Shown: one piece after another, positions 25,307-34,559 of the stretch
How positions within the stretch are numbered: position 1 is the stretch's first letter
Layout of the letters: every line of letters starts with the position of its first letter
From: Gillisia limnaea DSM 15749
Lineage (GTDB): Bacteria; Bacteroidota; Bacteroidia; Flavobacteriales; Flavobacteriaceae
DNA length: 64,000 nucleotides
Reading direction: 5' to 3'
Assembly: GCF_000243235.1 (NCBI RefSeq)
Contig: NZ_JH594606.1
Location: 183,895 to 247,894, forward strand
The notes under the pieces: generated by a model
The model's input: the letters and a program-made list of their open reading frames with translations, nothing else
Database searches by the model: none
What the model was told of the DNA's origin: nothing
Translations under genes and position numbers: made by a program

Positions 25307-27181
25307 ATGAAGAATTTCTACTATTTAATACTTCTGCTTTTTATCGGAAACAGTTTCACGGTTTCAGCCCAATCCGGTAAACAAAAAAAAGCCGATAGAT
25401 TGTACAATGACCTGGCTTATTTTGAAGCCGTGGAAGTTTATAAGGATCTCATAGAGAATGAGTATAACACCACTTATAACAACCTGAAACTGGGTGATAG
25501 CTATATGAAATTGCGCAGTCCTGAAAACGCTGTATTCTACTATGGGGACGCAATTAATACTGAGGGTGTTAAGTCTGAATATTATTTCAAATATGCACAA
25601 GCCTTGAGAGGGGTTAAACGCTATGATGAATCTAGGGAATGGTTAAAGAAATACCGTGACTCCGGCAATGCTTCAGAGGATGTGGATGAAATGATCTCGA
25701 AAAATATTGAGGATTTTAAAATTATCGATAATTATACCCTGGAAACAGTAGATTTCAATTCAGGATTTAGCGATTTTGGAGCTTTCGAAAAAGATGATAT
25801 CATATATTTTGTTTCGGCCCGGGATGAAGGAATGTCCAAACAAAATAAGATTTATTCCTGGAACGGAGAGCCATTTTTAGATGTGTACCAATTGGAAGGA
25901 GGAAATATTTCTCCGGTATCTGGGGATGTGAACACAATTTTACACGATGGTCCCATCAGCATAACAAAAGATGGAACTCATATGTACTTCACCCGAAATA
26001 ATTATCTCAATAATAAAAAAGGAAAGAGGGACAGCGAAAAAACCAATAATCTAAAAATTTATCGCGCCACCAATTCAAATGGAAATTGGACAAACGTTGT
26101 AGAACTTCCCTTTAATAGTAATTCCTATTCGGCTGGTCACCCGGCCTTGTCACCAGATGAAAAAACATTGTATTTTGTTTCAGATATGCCGGGAGGTCTT
26201 GGAGGAACAGATATTTATAAATCGGAGATCCTTGGGGATAATTCGTACGGAGTGCCAAAAAATTTGGGTTCTGTTATAAATACCAGTTTGGATGAATCTT
26301 TTCCTTTCGTTACAGAGTATAATGTTTTGTATTTCTCTTCCAACGGACATCCAGGCCTTGGGCTAATGGACATTTTCAAGGCAGATATGGCTACGATGAA
26401 TCTTGAAGTTGAAAATCTTGGAGCTCCTGTAAACAGCAATATGGATGATTTTGCTTTTTTTCTGAAAAACGGAACTAACCTTGGATATTTTGCTTCTAAC
26501 CGTGATGGAACAAGTGACGATATATATGGATTCAATTTATTAAAACCTTTGCTATTGAAAGGACAGGTAACCGACAAGGTAAACCTAAAGCCAATTCCAC
26601 TTGCAACTGTAAGCCTTCTTAATGAAGACAACGAACAAATCGCATTCTTGGAAACTGATGAAGATGGGAATTATGAAATTGAAATTAACCGGGATAAAGA
26701 ATACCCAATTGAAGCCAGACAAATAGAATATGAAGTTAGCACAGGGACTGTGAATTCATTTAATACATTAGACAAGGAAGAATTGATTTACAACATTCAA
26801 TTAGATCCTATTAGAGATGTAGATTATCTTGCTGAAATAAACAATATTTATTTTGATTTTGATAAGTCCAATATCCGTCCCGATGCGGCAAAAGAACTTG
26901 ATAAACTTGTGGACCTTATGAAAAACAAATACCCGGAACTCGTTATTGAAATAGGATCCCATACAGATTTTAGAGGATCCAATCAATACAACGAGGGATT
27001 GGCAAAACGTCGTGCACAAGCTACCTATGATTATTTGATCTCTCAGGGAATAGCGCCTGGGCGTATAAATGATTATAAAGGCTACGGGGAAACACAACCT
27101 GAGATAGACTGCGAAAGATGTACCTCAAAGGAACATCAACTTAACAGAAGATCTATATTTAGCGTAGTTAAGATGAATTAA
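25307..27181 (+). CDS. OmpA family protein with TPR, beta-propeller and CRD domains (PorE-like)
   Basis: A 624-residue exported protein with a signal peptide ending near VSAQS. Domains in order are TPR-like helices (about 25-140), a WD40/PD40-like beta-propeller (about 160-410, with repeated SPDEKTLYFVSD-type blades), a carboxypeptidase-regulatory-like domain (about 415-490, LKGQVTDKVNLKPIPLATV), and a C-terminal OmpA peptidoglycan-binding domain (IYFDFDKSNIRPDA, IEIGSHTDFRGSNQYNEGLAKRRA). This is the layout of PorE, which ties the T9SS to peptidoglycan. The gene lies 16 bases after the PorP/SprF gene and ends the operon at a strong terminator. Confidence 0.9.
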   Translation: MKNFYYLILLLFIGNSFTVSAQSGKQKKADRLYNDLAYFEAVEVYKDLIENEYNTTYNNLKLGDSYMKLRSPENAVFYYGDAINTEGVKSEYYFKYAQALRGVKRYDESREWLKKYRDSGNASEDVDEMISKNIEDFKIIDNYTLETVDFNSGFSDFGAFEKDDIIYFVSARDEGMSKQNKIYSWNGEPFLDVYQLEGGNISPVSGDVNTILHDGPISITKDGTHMYFTRNNYLNNKKGKRDSEKTNNLKIYRATNSNGNWTNVVELPFNSNSYSAGHPALSPDEKTLYFVSDMPGGLGGTDIYKSEILGDNSYGVPKNLGSVINTSLDESFPFVTEYNVLYFSSNGHPGLGLMDIFKADMATMNLEVENLGAPVNSNMDDFAFFLKNGTNLGYFASNRDGTSDDIYGFNLLKPLLLKGQVTDKVNLKPIPLATVSLLNEDNEQIAFLETDEDGNYEIEINRDKEYPIEARQIEYEVSTGTVNSFNTLDKEELIYNIQLDPIRDVDYLAEINNIYFDFDKSNIRPDAAKELDKLVDLMKNKYPELVIEIGSHTDFRGSNQYNEGLAKRRAQATYDYLISQGIAPGRINDYKGYGETQPEIDCERCTSKEHQLNRRSIFSVVKMN

Positions 27182-27230
27182 GATGTTCTCCTGAACTCTA
27201 ATGTTAGCAACGGCTAAAATTAGAGATATT

Positions 27231-27268
27231 AAAAAAGCTACCTCCGAAAATTCGGAGGTAGCTTTTTT
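27231..27268. terminator. strong bidirectional terminator
   Basis: Eighteen-base perfect arms (AAAAAAGCTACCTCCGAA at 27231-27248 and its complement at 27251-27268) with A-runs and T-runs on both sides. It lies between the convergent OmpA and CAP genes. Confidence 0.93.
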
Positions 27269-27335
27269 AATATTTTAATTTACAAATTTAGGAGCTCATT
27301 TGCTCAAGATAATCAAGATTGGTTATTACTAATGA

Positions 27336-27842
27336 TTATCTTCTTACAAATATATTGGTGAAATAATTTTTATCGTTTTCATCCTGTTCAACAGATACAC
27401 CAAAATGGGTGAAATCTCCTTCTATATTTGCCAAATGGCCTTCGCTTTTTATCCATGCTGCCACAACCGCATCTGCTGTTCTGTAACCAAAACCAACGTT
27501 TTCGCTCACTGCCCTCGCTCCTATTTCGTCAACCAAATTTTTAAATCTCACATTGAAGTTGTCATGATTCACAACATTTTTTTCAACCATATAAACAGTG
27601 TGACTTTCGGCCTGAAGGGTTATTTCATCGACTTTTTTAAGAGTCGTAAGACCTTTACTTTTTCTGTAATCATTAACCGCAGTTAGAATATCAATTTCAA
27701 TCTGGCTGTAAGCGAAGGCATCAACAAGATTTGCGGTTTTTAATTCGGCGTTATTTTCCGGAGAAATACTGTCTTTCGTGCAAGAAGTGAATGAAAAAAC
27801 GCATAAAAAAATCAGGCACAACAGTTTTGTATTTTTATACAT
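27336..27842 (-). CDS. CAP (SCP/PR-1-like) domain lipoprotein
   Basis: The frame opens at 27911, but the ATG at 27842 gives a normal lipoprotein N-terminus (MYKNTKLLCLIFLCVFSFTSC, lipobox Cys near residue 21) and 168 residues. The mature part matches the CAP/YkwD family: IDILTAVNDYRKSKGL, LQAESHTVYM, VNHDNFNVRF, ENVGFGYRTADAVVAAW and the GHLANIEGDFTHFGVS motif with conserved His residues. Bacterial CAP proteins are extracytoplasmic with uncertain biochemistry. The gene is alone, flanked by a terminator downstream and a repeat-rich spacer upstream. Confidence 0.88.
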   Translation of the reverse strand: MYKNTKLLCLIFLCVFSFTSCTKDSISPENNAELKTANLVDAFAYSQIEIDILTAVNDYRKSKGLTTLKKVDEITLQAESHTVYMVEKNVVNHDNFNVRFKNLVDEIGARAVSENVGFGYRTADAVVAAWIKSEGHLANIEGDFTHFGVSVEQDENDKNYFTNIFVRR

Positions 27843-28013
27843 AAGTAAGTAGGTTAATAGGTTTGGGATAGCCAAAATACATAAAAAATCGATTAAAAAC
27901 ACACCTAGCACTGCTTTTGACGGATTTTACGTTAATTTTAACTAAAATTGTAATTTTATTCCTACAAAATTATTTATACAAATTTCCTTTCTGCACTAAA
28001 AAAATGAATTAAT

Positions 28014-28145
28014 TAAGAACCTAGGGCCAGGCCCGCCCGAACGGTAAGGGCGGGCCCACGAGATATAAATTGAAAAATCCTTTTGAAAATTCGAGGCATC
28101 CCGAGCAATCGGTACAGGGAACCTGCCCGACGGGTTAAACCTTCA
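28014..28145 (+). repeat. GC-rich palindromic intergenic element, copy 3
   Basis: It starts ATTAAGAACCTAGGGCCAGG, continues through CCCGCCCGAACGGTAAGGGC and ends GGGTTAAACCTTCAATTAAG. These correspond position by position, with decay, to the copies at 7366 and 56967. Confidence 0.65.
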
Positions 28146-28254
28146 ATTAAGCATTAAAGTAAAGAAACCGTAGGATAGTAAGCCATCAGGAAATTCTGCC
28201 TATTTATGGAAATCAATCACCTTCAATAAAGGTCACGAGTTAGGAAAAGCGGAA

Positions 28255-28325
28255 GCATTAAAATTTCGATGAGATCCCGCCCACATCTGACGGGCGAATT
28301 TCGGGGAAATAAATCCACTGGTGGG
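28255..28325 (+). repeat. degenerate palindromic intergenic element, copy 4
   Basis: It contains CGATGAGATCCCGCCCAC, GACGGGCGAATTTCGGGG and the closing GGTGGGATTAAAAT, a decayed version of the right half of the element family. Confidence 0.5.
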
Positions 28326-28345
28326 ATTAAAATATTCTGAAGAAT

Positions 28346-29251
28346 TTAAAAGTTAAAAATTTTTCCGTCTTCGGCAAGTTCCACCGAATCAAAAACCGTT
28401 AAGGCTTCCTCTTTAAAAAGATTTATATTCCCATACCGGGTCGAATAATGTCCCAATATTAAGGTTTTAACCCCGGCTTGCTTTGCAATCGTTGCTGCTT
28501 GTTTTGCGGTAGAATGCTTTGTAGGCCCTGCAAGTTCCTGGTTCTCGTCCAAAAATGTAGATTCATGGTAAAGCACGGTTGCTTTTTTTATTTGGGGAAC
28601 AATTTCAGGATAATAAACCGTATCACTGCAATAAGCATAACTTTTGGGTGGATCCGGATCTGCCGTTACCAAATTATTTGGAATGGTTTTACCATCATTG
28701 GATACCACGTCTTTGCCCATTTTCAGACTTTTATATAGGGAAACATCAATTTTGTATTCCACTGCCTTATTGATGAGTAATTTCCTGGGACCTGCTTTTT
28801 CCTTAAATAAAAAGCCATTGGTGTAGATACGATGCTTTAGCGGAATGGTTTCCACCGTTACTTTATCATCTTCATAAAGCAATTTCGATTCTTTTCCTTC
28901 CAGTTCATGAAAGTATAGAGGATAGTTGGTCCACGAATTTGAAAGCTTTAACTGAAGGGTTATAATTTCCTTTATACCTTTTGGACCGTAAACGTGAAGT
29001 TCAGCTTCTCTTTTTAAGAGTCGGAAGGTAGAGATCAAGCCTACCAATCCATAGGAATGATCTCCATGTAAATGAGAGATGAAAATATGCCTGATATTTG
29101 AGAATTTTACCTTATTCCTTCTAAGTTCTACCTGGGTTCCTTCCCCGCAATCGATTAAAAAAACATGATTATTTATTTCTAAAACCTGAGAAGTGGGATT
29201 GGTAAAAGTTCTGGGGGTAGCGGCATAACAGCCTAATATTGTAAGTTTCAT
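28346..29251 (-). CDS. rnz: ribonuclease Z
   Basis: A 301-residue metallo-beta-lactamase-fold nuclease that trims 3' ends of tRNA precursors. The zinc motif HxHxDH is present as FISHLHGDHSYGL (about residues 60-72). Further ligands are seen in YCSDTVYY (Asp), LYHESTF (His) and LILGHYSTRY (His). The N-terminus MKLTILGCYAATPR and length fit short-form bacterial RNase Z. It is the last gene of a minus-strand run pyrR-pyrB-29428-rnz, separated from its upstream neighbour by a 176-base gap. Confidence 0.95.
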   Translation of the reverse strand: MKLTILGCYAATPRTFTNPTSQVLEINNHVFLIDCGEGTQVELRRNKVKFSNIRHIFISHLHGDHSYGLVGLISTFRLLKREAELHVYGPKGIKEIITLQLKLSNSWTNYPLYFHELEGKESKLLYEDDKVTVETIPLKHRIYTNGFLFKEKAGPRKLLINKAVEYKIDVSLYKSLKMGKDVVSNDGKTIPNNLVTADPDPPKSYAYCSDTVYYPEIVPQIKKATVLYHESTFLDENQELAGPTKHSTAKQAATIAKQAGVKTLILGHYSTRYGNINLFKEEALTVFDSVELAEDGKIFNF

Positions 29252-29427
29252 TAATTAATTAATTTTTTCTGAAAAACCCTTAAATTCGATTTTCTCCTTT
29301 ACAGATTTAGAAATCCATGACCCGGGAGTAGCCTCCATGGGTTTGTAAAGGAAGTATAACCCAGAATTATGAAAAAATTCCAGCTTCAGAACAAGTCGGG
29401 CAACGGGGAATTAAACCAATAGATGGA

Positions 29428-29760
29428 TTAAAGTCCCAGATCCCGTTGCAATTCATCCATATTCATAACATCCTCTGCCTCCCGAAGGGTTGGGACTACT
29501 ATTAAGTCCTCTGGCACTTTATCTATTTCAATATTATCTTTAACGATAACAAAGGATTTTTTCTGATTTAACTGAATAGTTGCAATTTCCAGAAACATCA
29601 TTAATTGTTCAGGGCTAAGGTCTTTATGCTCCAACAAATCAATCACTAAATTATATTTTTTTAAATCTGAATGTTCTTTGGTCAATTCATCAGCAAATTC
29701 TGCTAAATCACCATTTTCATCTTTGAGGATCTTATAATTCTCTTTTTCGGTAATTTTCAT
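29428..29760 (-). CDS. small conserved protein, probable STAS-like fold
   Basis: A 110-residue cytoplasmic protein without signal or membrane helix. The pattern strand (YKILKDENG), helix (LAEFADELTKEH), strand (YNLVIDLLE), helix (SPEQLMMFLEIATIQ), strand (KSFVIVKD) and an acidic C-terminal helix (LREAEDVMNMDELQRDLG) suggests a STAS-like domain. In flavobacteria such proteins are often found next to rnz, and some are mislabelled as RNase Z. It lies 25 bases after pyrB. Its 3' end runs into a decayed copy of the intergenic repeat (about 29405-29431). Function is unknown. Confidence 0.72.
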   Translation of the reverse strand: MKITEKENYKILKDENGDLAEFADELTKEHSDLKKYNLVIDLLEHKDLSPEQLMMFLEIATIQLNQKKSFVIVKDNIEIDKVPEDLIVVPTLREAEDVMNMDELQRDLGL

Positions 29761-29785
29761 GAGGCTATATTTTTAGATGTATTCG

Positions 29786-30715
29786 CTAAGGTTTAATTTT
29801 AGATGCTAAAAGGTAAATTACGGCCATTCTAATTGCAACCCCATTTTGTACCTGATCCAGAATGATGGCCTGTTTTGAATCGGCTACATCGCTGGTTATC
29901 TCTACTCCCCTATTGATTGGCCCGGGGTGCATTACAACAATTTCTTTATTTAAAGAATTTAAAATTTCCTTGTTTAAGCCAAATTGCTGTGTATATTCCC
30001 GCGTACTTGGAAAATAACTAATCTCCATTCGTTCGTTTTGTACACGCAGCATATTTGCCACGTCACACCATTCCAGAGCTTTTATAAGGTTTGTTTCCAC
30101 ACCAACTCCCAAAGACTGAATATACTTGGGAATCAAGGTTTTTGGTCCGCAAACCTTCACTTCAGCTCCCTGAAGTTTTAGTGCGAAAATATTTGAAAGC
30201 GCCACCCTGCTGTGCAGAATATCTCCCACAATAACTATCTTTTTCCCTTTTACTTCTCCTAATTTCTCCCTAATAGAATAACTATCCAGCAAGGCCTGGG
30301 TTGGATGCTCGTGAGTTCCATCACCCGCATTTATAATACTGGCTCGCACGTTTTTTGAAAGAAATATTCCTGCCCCGGGATTTGGATGACGCATCACTAC
30401 CATATCCACTTTCATTGCAAGAATATTATTCACAGTATCTATGAGTGTTTCTCCTTTGCTAACAGAAGAAGATCCTGCAGAAAAATTAATTATGTCTGCA
30501 CTAAGTCTTTTTTCAGCCAGTTCAAAGGAAAGCCTTGTCCTAGTGCTGTTTTCAAAAAATAAATTAGCGATGGTAATATCTCGTAAGGAGGGAACTTTTT
30601 TAATTGGACGGTTAATCACCTCTTTAAAATGGTCGGCGGTTTTAAAGATTAAATCAATATCCTTCGCAGTGAGATATTTGATACCTAATAAGTGGTTAAC
30701 ACTTAATTCGCTCAT
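29786..30715 (-). CDS. pyrB: aspartate carbamoyltransferase catalytic subunit
   Basis: A 309-residue protein of standard length. It condenses carbamoyl phosphate with aspartate in the first committed step of pyrimidine synthesis. The carbamoyl-phosphate loop FFENSTRTRLSFELA is at about residues 53-67. HPNPGAGIFL and DGTHEHPTQALLD also bind carbamoyl phosphate, and VMHPGPINRGVEI lies near the C-terminus. pyrR ends 3 bases upstream on the same strand. No pyrI regulatory subunit gene is adjacent, as is normal when PyrR is used. Confidence 0.97.
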   Translation of the reverse strand: MSELSVNHLLGIKYLTAKDIDLIFKTADHFKEVINRPIKKVPSLRDITIANLFFENSTRTRLSFELAEKRLSADIINFSAGSSSVSKGETLIDTVNNILAMKVDMVVMRHPNPGAGIFLSKNVRASIINAGDGTHEHPTQALLDSYSIREKLGEVKGKKIVIVGDILHSRVALSNIFALKLQGAEVKVCGPKTLIPKYIQSLGVGVETNLIKALEWCDVANMLRVQNERMEISYFPSTREYTQQFGLNKEILNSLNKEIVVMHPGPINRGVEITSDVADSKQAIILDQVQNGVAIRMAVIYLLASKIKP

Positions 30716-30718
30716 AGA

Positions 30719-31297
30719 TTACTCTTTTTTTTGTTTTCCCGAAATCGCGGTATTATTTTCCTTGGGTAATAAATACACAGCATCTTCTCCATGAATGTCC
30801 TTCCAGTGCACTTTTACCTTTTCATCGTTGATCGCATCTACCTGCCTACCGTTATAATCTGGCTGAATTGGTAAATGTCGGCTGAATCTTCGGTCTATTA
30901 GGGTAAGTAATTCTATTTCCTTTGGTCTTCCAAAAGACTGGATCGCGGTTAGGGCAGCACGAATGCTTCGGCCTGTGTAAAGGACATCATCAATAAAGAT
31001 CACCTTCTTATCTTCAACTATAAAATCTATTTTGGTTTTATTTGCCTCTAAAGGTTTATCGCTTCTTCTGAAATCATCCCGATAGAAAGTAATGTCCAAA
31101 TGTCCGTAAGGAATGTTCTTTATATTGAATTCCTCTTGCAACAGTTTTATAATCCTGTCTGCCAAAAAGACTCCCCTGGGCTGAATTCCAATGATAACTG
31201 TGTTTTCAAAGTCCGGATGGTCTTCGATTAACTGACAGGCCAAACGATGAAGAATAATGTTGATTTCCTTTGCATTTAACAACACTTTTTGGCTCAT
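30719..31297 (-). CDS. pyrR: bifunctional pyr operon regulator / uracil phosphoribosyltransferase
   Basis: A 192-residue protein, about 12 residues longer than typical PyrR because of a charged tail (NNTAISGKQKKE). The PRPP-binding loop VIFIDDVLYTGRSIRAAL is diagnostic, and IGIQPRGVFLADRI precedes it. In Firmicutes PyrR binds pyr mRNA and controls attenuation. It also has weak uracil phosphoribosyltransferase activity. I see no obvious attenuator hairpin in the 180 bases upstream, so the mode of regulation here is open. It is the first gene of the pyrR-pyrB run. Confidence 0.94.
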   Translation of the reverse strand: MSQKVLLNAKEINIILHRLACQLIEDHPDFENTVIIGIQPRGVFLADRIIKLLQEEFNIKNIPYGHLDITFYRDDFRRSDKPLEANKTKIDFIVEDKKVIFIDDVLYTGRSIRAALTAIQSFGRPKEIELLTLIDRRFSRHLPIQPDYNGRQVDAINDEKVKVHWKDIHGEDAVYLLPKENNTAISGKQKKE

Positions 31298-31322
31298 ATC
31301 TTTTTTGCTGTGCTTATATAAA

Positions 31323-31330
31323 CAAAAGTA
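31323..31330 (-). promoter_or_regulatory. putative -7 box for pyrR-pyrB
   Basis: TACTTTTG on the minus strand matches TAnnTTTG, 25 bases upstream of the pyrR ATG. No -33 TTG is evident. Confidence 0.45.
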
Positions 31331-31475
31331 AGATTTTTTTTAGAAGATAGATTGTTTAAAATTTAAAGTTCCGGATTCCATGGCTAATGCTATTATTTTA
31401 TCTAAATCCAGAGACTCTTTCCTTATTTGATAGGATAAAACAATAGTCTTAGCCAAAGAACTTCTATCTAATGCC

Positions 31476-32669
31476 TTATTCTACTATGTACATCTCATTA
31501 GACGCCCTGATATAATCCTGGGGATTAAAAGTGGTTTCAAAACTGTTTCGCACAAGATCCAGTTTTAGTTCTAGTTGAGATACCCTATCCTTAAGGAATT
31601 CATCCTGTTTGTATTTATCTATGAGCACTTTATATTTATCAAGATTTTCAAGGATTCTGAAGGTAAGAGTTCCAAATCGTATCTTTAAATTTTGAACCGT
31701 AACCATTTGGTTGTAATATTCCTGCTTCCAGTTCTCAGGATTTCTATTTTTGACTTCAGAAATTTTATCTTCTGCAATTCTAGAGATATCGATTATATAT
31801 TGCGTCCGTTTTTTGGCATCGGTTTCATAGGTGAAATTTTTCTTGAAATCAGATCGGTTAATTCCCAGGATCCCAACAAAATTTTCCTCCATTGCCCTAT
31901 TCTGAAGTTCTTTAAGTTCATCCAGACTTTTGGTAATCGCTTTCCATTCGGTCTCAATCAGGTCTTTATCATGTGTAAATTGAGAGACAGAAGTGGTGAG
32001 CTTGAACATGCTCATACTTTTTTCCCTAAGCCCTTTGTCGCGCCTTCCCAGGGAGTTTATAAAAGTTCCTATGCCATCAAAAAGGCTTCCTGCAAACATT
32101 CCCGTAAACGGGGTACCTTCAGCCAAATTTCCGGTAACCTGCAAAATATGGCTAAGTGCGGATAGTCTGGCTTCATCTTTTTTATTGTCCTCTATATATT
32201 TTTCAAATTCCTTAAACCAGGCTTCATAGCCGGGATACGTCATAGGGTTACTCACTTTGTCCAGCGTGGTATAGAACTCCCGTGAGCTGTTAAAAAGGTT
32301 TAAAGGTTTTATTTCCCGCTCCATAGAAGCCAGGTTGAGCACTGCAGAGCTATAATTATATTTGTAAACAGAAATGGCATTTTTATCCAGTTCCGACTGT
32401 TTTTCCTCCAGAATCTGAACCCGTTCTACCAGTTTTTCAATTTTCTCTGAAGAGGAATTAGTGTTTTTAATACCTTCATCAAGACTGGTAAGCTTGGCAT
32501 CGATTTGTTTAATGCGAAAATCCAGATTTTCCTTTTGAAGGGAGCGCTCCCGGTTTAGCTCTGTAAGCACAAGAGCGGTTACGCTCTTATTATCGTCGGT
32601 TATTTGTGAGTACCCCGGAAGCGGCGATAAAACAAGTACTATTAAAATTCCATAAATTGATTTCTTCAT
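31476..32669 (-). CDS. exported coiled-coil protein of unknown function
   Basis: The frame opens at 32717, but MKKSIYGILIVLVLSPLPGYSQ at 32669 is a clear signal peptide, giving 397 residues. The mature protein starts with a long heptad-rich helix (about residues 35-100: LNRERSLQKENLDFRIKQI and onward). After it come a Gly-rich segment (GTPFTGMFAGSLFDGIGTF) that could touch or cross a membrane, and a second helical half ending in KDRVSQLELKLDLVRNSF. I do not recognise the family. It probably acts in the periplasm. It stands alone with a spacer on each side. Confidence 0.7.
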   Translation of the reverse strand: MKKSIYGILIVLVLSPLPGYSQITDDNKSVTALVLTELNRERSLQKENLDFRIKQIDAKLTSLDEGIKNTNSSSEKIEKLVERVQILEEKQSELDKNAISVYKYNYSSAVLNLASMEREIKPLNLFNSSREFYTTLDKVSNPMTYPGYEAWFKEFEKYIEDNKKDEARLSALSHILQVTGNLAEGTPFTGMFAGSLFDGIGTFINSLGRRDKGLREKSMSMFKLTTSVSQFTHDKDLIETEWKAITKSLDELKELQNRAMEENFVGILGINRSDFKKNFTYETDAKKRTQYIIDISRIAEDKISEVKNRNPENWKQEYYNQMVTVQNLKIRFGTLTFRILENLDKYKVLIDKYKQDEFLKDRVSQLELKLDLVRNSFETTFNPQDYIRASNEMYIVE

Positions 32670-33197
32670 TCTTAATGATTTTAATCTTCTAGTTGATAAC
32701 GGAATACGCCCAATCATATTTTATGCCGAATTATTCCAATTTGAAAATGTATGAAGCTAACCAAACAAGTATTGTCTGCTCGTAATAAATTGCACGCTCT
32801 TCCTTGTGATAATTATTTAAAAAAAACAATAGAGATTCTGGTAATCAAATTCCAAAAAACTGTGAATGATTGCCCCTTAACCTCTGGAAAATAAATTCAA
32901 TAAAAACCTTATTACACACCTGGACTAAAAGTAGGAATAAACCTATATTTTTCATAAAATAAATCTTAAGAAATACTAAAAGAAACTTAAAAACATTTCT
33001 TTTAGGCCCGATATATTGATATTTTTTTACCACAATTATGTTAATAAATAATAGATTTTGCGTATATTAGAGGGTATAATTTTGAATTATCCAATGGATC
33101 ATTCTTAAAATAAGAACAATTGTTAAAATCGAAAAAAAACTCACAATTACACATCAATTTGGTTTAAAGACCATTAAATATTTAAAAAAAAATAAAA
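32670..33197. other. AT-rich intergenic region
   Basis: About 530 bases between two divergent genes with no convincing gene. It is strongly AT-rich. A plus-strand -7 box is at 33077-33084. Nothing else could be supported. Confidence 0.5.
33077..33084 (+). promoter_or_regulatory. putative -7 box for the 33198 gene
   Basis: TAATTTTG matches TAnnTTTG, with a TTG at 33058-33060, 16 bases upstream. The leader would be about 105 nt. Confidence 0.45.
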
Positions 33198-34472
33198 ATG
33201 AAGATAAATAAATCCCCTTTTTTTACTTACCCCAGTATGTTTTTGCTGTCTTTTATCCTTTTTGGAAGCATCTTCGATGTTGAGGCTGCCGAGATTTTTC
33301 AACAAACTACAGAATATAAAGGTGTTGTTGTTGACAGTAGATCCGGAAATGAAATAGCGTCTGCATATCTCACCGTGGTTGGAACCAATATTTCAACCAT
33401 AACCAATGCCGATGGAGAATTCTCTATTAAAATACCCACCACATTGAGTGAAGCTACAATTACCACTTCTCATCTTGGATACCAAAGCAAAACCCTTCCA
33501 TTGTCCTATTTTAAAACTGAAAATACCCAGGTGGAACTGGATGAGATTGCAGAACAATTATCTGAGATCAGTATTTATGATGGGGGTGATGCCCGGGTCC
33601 TGGTAAAAAAGATGTTTGAGAATAAAGAAACTAATTACATAGATGATCCAATTCTTATGACAGCTTTCTATAGGGAAACGATTAAAAAAGGCAGAAGAAA
33701 TGTATCTCTTTCGGAAGCTGTGTTGAAAATATACAAAGCTCCGTACGATTCTTTTTCAAAGGATGAAATCTCTTTATTTAAGGCCCGTAAAACCGCCGAT
33801 TATGAAAAACTTGATACTCTTGCTCTTAAATTAAGGGGTGGGCCATATAATACCTTATATGTGGATGTAATAAAGTATCCACAATATCTTATTCAACCTA
33901 ACATGCTTGGAGATTATAAGTTTGATTTTGATGCGCCTATTAGGTTTGACAATACTAATTTGTACGTGGTAAATTTTGAAAGTAATGATAAATCCATTCC
34001 GTGGTATTACGGTAAATTATTTATAGATACTAAAACTTTAAGTTTGGTGAAAGCTACTTATAAATTAAATGTTGATAACCGGAATTCAGCAAGCCAAATG
34101 TTTGTTAGAAAAAAACCACGGGGATCAACCGTCTATCCAATAGATGTATCCTACCAGGTAGATTATCGGGAAATCGATGGGAAATGGCAATATGGATATG
34201 GAAATGCCAATTTGGTATTTGTAGTGAACTGGAAAAATAAGCTCTTCAATTCCCGATATACCGTAAATGCTGAAATGGCCGTAACCGATTGGGAAACCCT
34301 GCCTGACTTTAAATTTAAAAAAGATGAATCCTTTTTAGTTCCTTCAGTTGTAATGTCAGATGATGTTTCAGGATTTTTAGATGTGGATTTCTGGGGAAAC
34401 AATAATATTATTGAACCGGAAAAATCAATACAAAATGCAATTGAAAAAATATCTCGTCAGCTAAAGGAATAA
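33198..34472 (+). CDS. carboxypeptidase-like regulatory domain protein
   Basis: A 424-residue exported protein with a signal peptide ending near VEAAE (about residue 31). Residues about 38-115 form a CarboxypepD_reg-like beta-sandwich (YKGVVVDSRSGNEIASAYL, TNADGEFSIKIP). The rest is a soluble domain of about 300 residues with alternating strands, similar in layout to other Bacteroidota proteins where this sandwich precedes a DUF without known activity. There is no TonB plug, barrel or T9SS tail. It likely faces the periplasm or is attached to the outer membrane. It is a single gene, convergent with malQ. Confidence 0.78.
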   Translation: MKINKSPFFTYPSMFLLSFILFGSIFDVEAAEIFQQTTEYKGVVVDSRSGNEIASAYLTVVGTNISTITNADGEFSIKIPTTLSEATITTSHLGYQSKTLPLSYFKTENTQVELDEIAEQLSEISIYDGGDARVLVKKMFENKETNYIDDPILMTAFYRETIKKGRRNVSLSEAVLKIYKAPYDSFSKDEISLFKARKTADYEKLDTLALKLRGGPYNTLYVDVIKYPQYLIQPNMLGDYKFDFDAPIRFDNTNLYVVNFESNDKSIPWYYGKLFIDTKTLSLVKATYKLNVDNRNSASQMFVRKKPRGSTVYPIDVSYQVDYREIDGKWQYGYGNANLVFVVNWKNKLFNSRYTVNAEMAVTDWETLPDFKFKKDESFLVPSVVMSDDVSGFLDVDFWGNNNIIEPEKSIQNAIEKISRQLKE

Positions 34473-34559
34473 AATTAATTTTCTAACCTTTTTCTCAAGC
34501 ATTTCTTTGGGTGTTAGGAATAGAATTACCCCTTAAGAAACTGCTATAAGTTAGCTTTT

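Larger units (their letters stand above)
27843..28345. other. repeat-rich intergenic region
   Basis: About 500 bases with no gene seen. The first 170 bases are AT-rich and hold a possible minus-strand -7 box (CAAAATTA on the plus strand at 27965-27972). The rest is filled by two palindromic elements. Confidence 0.6.

Noticed and set aside
32845..33033. A 62-codon minus-strand gene in the AT-rich gap
   Set aside because: Composition is that of AT-rich non-coding DNA, and there is no ribosome site or recognisable motif.
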